Source: Prevotellaceae bacterium HUN156 (GTDB taxonomy: Bacteria; Bacteroidota; Bacteroidia; Bacteroidales; Bacteroidaceae). Taken from it: a DNA stretch of 64,000 nt. Of the stretch, positions 62,647 through 64,000 are shown piece by piece. The stretch lies in the NCBI GenBank assembly GCA_900119285.1, contig FPIT01000005.1:124001-188000 (forward strand), given 5' to 3'. Under the pieces are notes generated by a model, which saw only the letters and a list, made by a program, of their open reading frames with translations, was not told the origin of the DNA and searched no databases. Both the position numbers and the translations under genes were made by a program. Positions within the stretch are counted from its first letter, which is position 1; each line of letters opens with the position of its first letter.

Positions 62647-63507
62647 TTATTTTTCATTCATTAATTTCTCAATACACTCACGCAACGACTCCTCCCAATA
62701 GGGCACCTCCATCTGATAGGTCTGCTTGATTTTCGTCTTATCGAGCACACTATAATGTGGGCGATTGGCAGGAGTGGGATATTCAGCAGTATGCAACGGA
62801 CGTACATGACAGGTGGTAATGCCTGCCAAGCGATGGATAGCCTTGGTAAAGTCGTACCAAGAGATAACGCCCTCGTTGGAGAAATGATATACACCAGGCA
62901 CTACACCCTTGTTGATAGCAGTAAAGATGGCTGCTGCCAAATCACGCGCATAGGTAGGTGTACCAATCTGGTCGAAGATAACACCCAGCTCGGGCTTCTC
63001 TTGTCCCAGACGAATCATCGTCTTCACAAAGTTGTTGCCAAAGGTAGAGTACAGCCATGCCGTACGGATAATCATCGACTGCTTGCAGAGCTTCTGCACG
63101 TTCAACTCGCCCACGAGCTTGGTCTTACCATAGACACTATTAGGACACGTATCGTCATCCTCTACATAGGGCGTATGCTGCGTACCATCAAACACATAGT
63201 CGGTAGAAATCTGTATCATCCATCCACCACGCTTCTCGATAGCAGCAGCGAGATAAGCAGGAGCAATAGAATTGAGGACAGAACAAAACTCCTCGTTGTC
63301 TTCTGCCTTATCCACTGCGGTATAAGCAGCACAGTTCACGATGCCATCAATCTCATGGCTAGCCACAAACTGCTCTATCGCTTCCTGATTGGTGATGTCG
63401 AGTTCGGCAACATCGGTATTAAAATAGGTATGCTGGGGATTCTCCTTCTCCAGCAATTGCATCTCATTACCCAACTGGCCATTACAGCCCGTTACTAATA
63501 TATTCAT
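62647..63507 (-). CDS. rmlD: dTDP-4-dehydrorhamnose reductase
   Basis: 286 residues. Last step of dTDP-L-rhamnose synthesis. Extended SDR fold: GCNGQLGNEMQ (cofactor), NCAAYTAVDKAEDN, STDYVFDG, and catalytic YGKTKLVGE. It overlaps the DUF4924 gene by four bases. The DUF4924-rmlD-prfC order matches what I know of related Bacteroidales genomes. Rhamnose is destined for surface polysaccharide, and rmlA is elsewhere in the window. Confidence 0.95.
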   Translation of the reverse strand: MNILVTGCNGQLGNEMQLLEKENPQHTYFNTDVAELDITNQEAIEQFVASHEIDGIVNCAAYTAVDKAEDNEEFCSVLNSIAPAYLAAAIEKRGGWMIQISTDYVFDGTQHTPYVEDDDTCPNSVYGKTKLVGELNVQKLCKQSMIIRTAWLYSTFGNNFVKTMIRLGQEKPELGVIFDQIGTPTYARDLAAAIFTAINKGVVPGVYHFSNEGVISWYDFTKAIHRLAGITTCHVRPLHTAEYPTPANRPHYSVLDKTKIKQTYQMEVPYWEESLRECIEKLMNEK

Positions 63508-64000
63508 TCTTCGTCGAATTTTAATCCTTCTTCCTTGTCTTTCTTATAGTAATCAGACAGCATACCCAAGAAGGTGGTCATCTCCTTTACAGCATGTTGC
63601 GTATTAGGAGTCACCTCCTTTTTCTGCAAACGCAGCAACATGGTGCCATAGAGCGCGTTAAAGCAGGTCTCCACCTCATTCTCCTCTTTGTTGGCGCCAT
63701 GATTGCGCAACTCTACGATATAGGGCAGCACCTTATAATATTCTGCATTATAGAAGGGGAACTTAGTAGATGAGAGCAACTGAGCATGAAGCTCTATCAG
63801 CTGTTGCATCACCACCTTGTTGATTTGAATATGTCCCTGCTCGCGGCATCCCTCCGAATTCATCATGCGAATAAGGTTGCCAAACCAGTCGGCCTCCTCC
63901 TCTTTCTGTTCGTCACTATAATCAAAACGGTCAATATATTCCCTACGGATGCGACTGATAGAACAGTCGAAAGCACGTATGGTATCCTCCACCTGCCACA
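63504..64000 (-). CDS. DUF4924 protein, 5'-truncated by the window edge
   Basis: About 165 residues visible. The frame runs to the window end, and the last bases read WQVEDTIRAF, preceded by part of an ATG codon. In DUF4924 an N-terminal MWQVEDTIRAF-type segment follows some 15 earlier residues, so the start is probably just outside. The apparent GTG start at 63992 is internal. All-helical, function unknown. It overlaps rmlD by four bases. Confidence 0.8.
   Translation of the reverse strand, partial: WQVEDTIRAFDCSISRIRREYIDRFDYSDEQKEEEADWFGNLIRMMNSEGCREQGHIQINKVVMQQLIELHAQLLSSTKFPFYNAEYYKVLPYIVELRNHGANKEENEVETCFNALYGTMLLRLQKKEVTPNTQHAVKEMTTFLGMLSDYYKKDKEEGLKFDEE

Noticed and set aside
61711..62664. 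317-codon plus-strand frame opposite prfC
   Set aside because: Antisense to a highly conserved GTPase gene; no start signal or known motif.

Overview
The window comes from a Bacteroidota chromosome, most probably a gut or rumen Prevotella-type member of the Bacteroidales. Four observations support this. Promoters repeatedly match the phylum-specific TTTG-N19/20-TAnnTTTG form. Starts mostly lack Shine-Dalgarno sequences. Families such as DUF4249, DUF4924, DUF4369, the OMP_b-brl_3 barrels and membrane LytTR regulators occur together. Two secreted proteins end in type IX secretion (T9SS)-like tails. There is no prophage, conjugative gene, transposase, CRISPR array or rRNA operon.

Layout. 0-1.2 kb: end of an OmpA-family gene and an hsp20 gene with a candidate sigma-54 promoter. 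1.2-14.3 kb is housekeeping: mfd, a GT2 glycosyltransferase, a coupled operon (DUF4369 lipoprotein, pyrC, a free-standing MetH reactivation domain, phosphoesterase, plsC), a DivIC/FtsB-like gene, dnaX, asnA and tRNA-Arg(CCG). 14.4-19.8 kb: an SDR gene, two DUF1016 nuclease remnants, a large type IIG restriction-methylation gene and, upstream of it, a candidate 6S-like structured RNA. 19.8-20.8 kb is non-coding and holds copy A of a large foldback repeat. 20.9-31.2 kb: an alarmone synthetase, rny, zapA, rmlA, a sugar kinase-pyrophosphorylase fusion, an ECF sigma factor, rpe and fmt. 31.2-43.6 kb is an envelope region: an outer-membrane barrel, a LiaF-like protein, a membrane LytTR regulator, a cation exporter, a TonB receptor with a DUF4249 lipoprotein, a giant beta-helix protein with a 49-residue companion, and a secreted nitroreductase. 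43.7-49.1 kb is accessory: orphan immunity genes (barstar, Imm11-like), a toxin-tail remnant, REP-like palindromes, nested foldbacks, copy B of the large repeat and a serpin. 49.2-58.4 kb: an M16 protease with a membrane protein and ECF sigma factor, a divergent sigma/anti-sigma pair, a secreted protein and a second barrel. 58.5-64 kb: an operon of DUF4924, rmlD, prfC, tsaC-like and CLC channel genes.

The main regulatory observation is a promoter architecture found four times (33.95, 38.92, 53.17 and 58.45 kb). Each has a direct repeat TCTGGGAT / TCTGTGAT with a 20-bp period, beginning 3 bp beyond the -33 element, followed by exactly 20 bp and the -7 element. It lies before both barrel genes, the TonB receptor and the sigma/M16 operon. 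The LytTR regulator at 34.0-35.0 kb is the natural candidate to bind it. The main structural observation is that non-coding foldback elements of several kinds, including a 0.5-0.6 kb element in two copies 26 kb apart, concentrate in the two gene-poor stretches.
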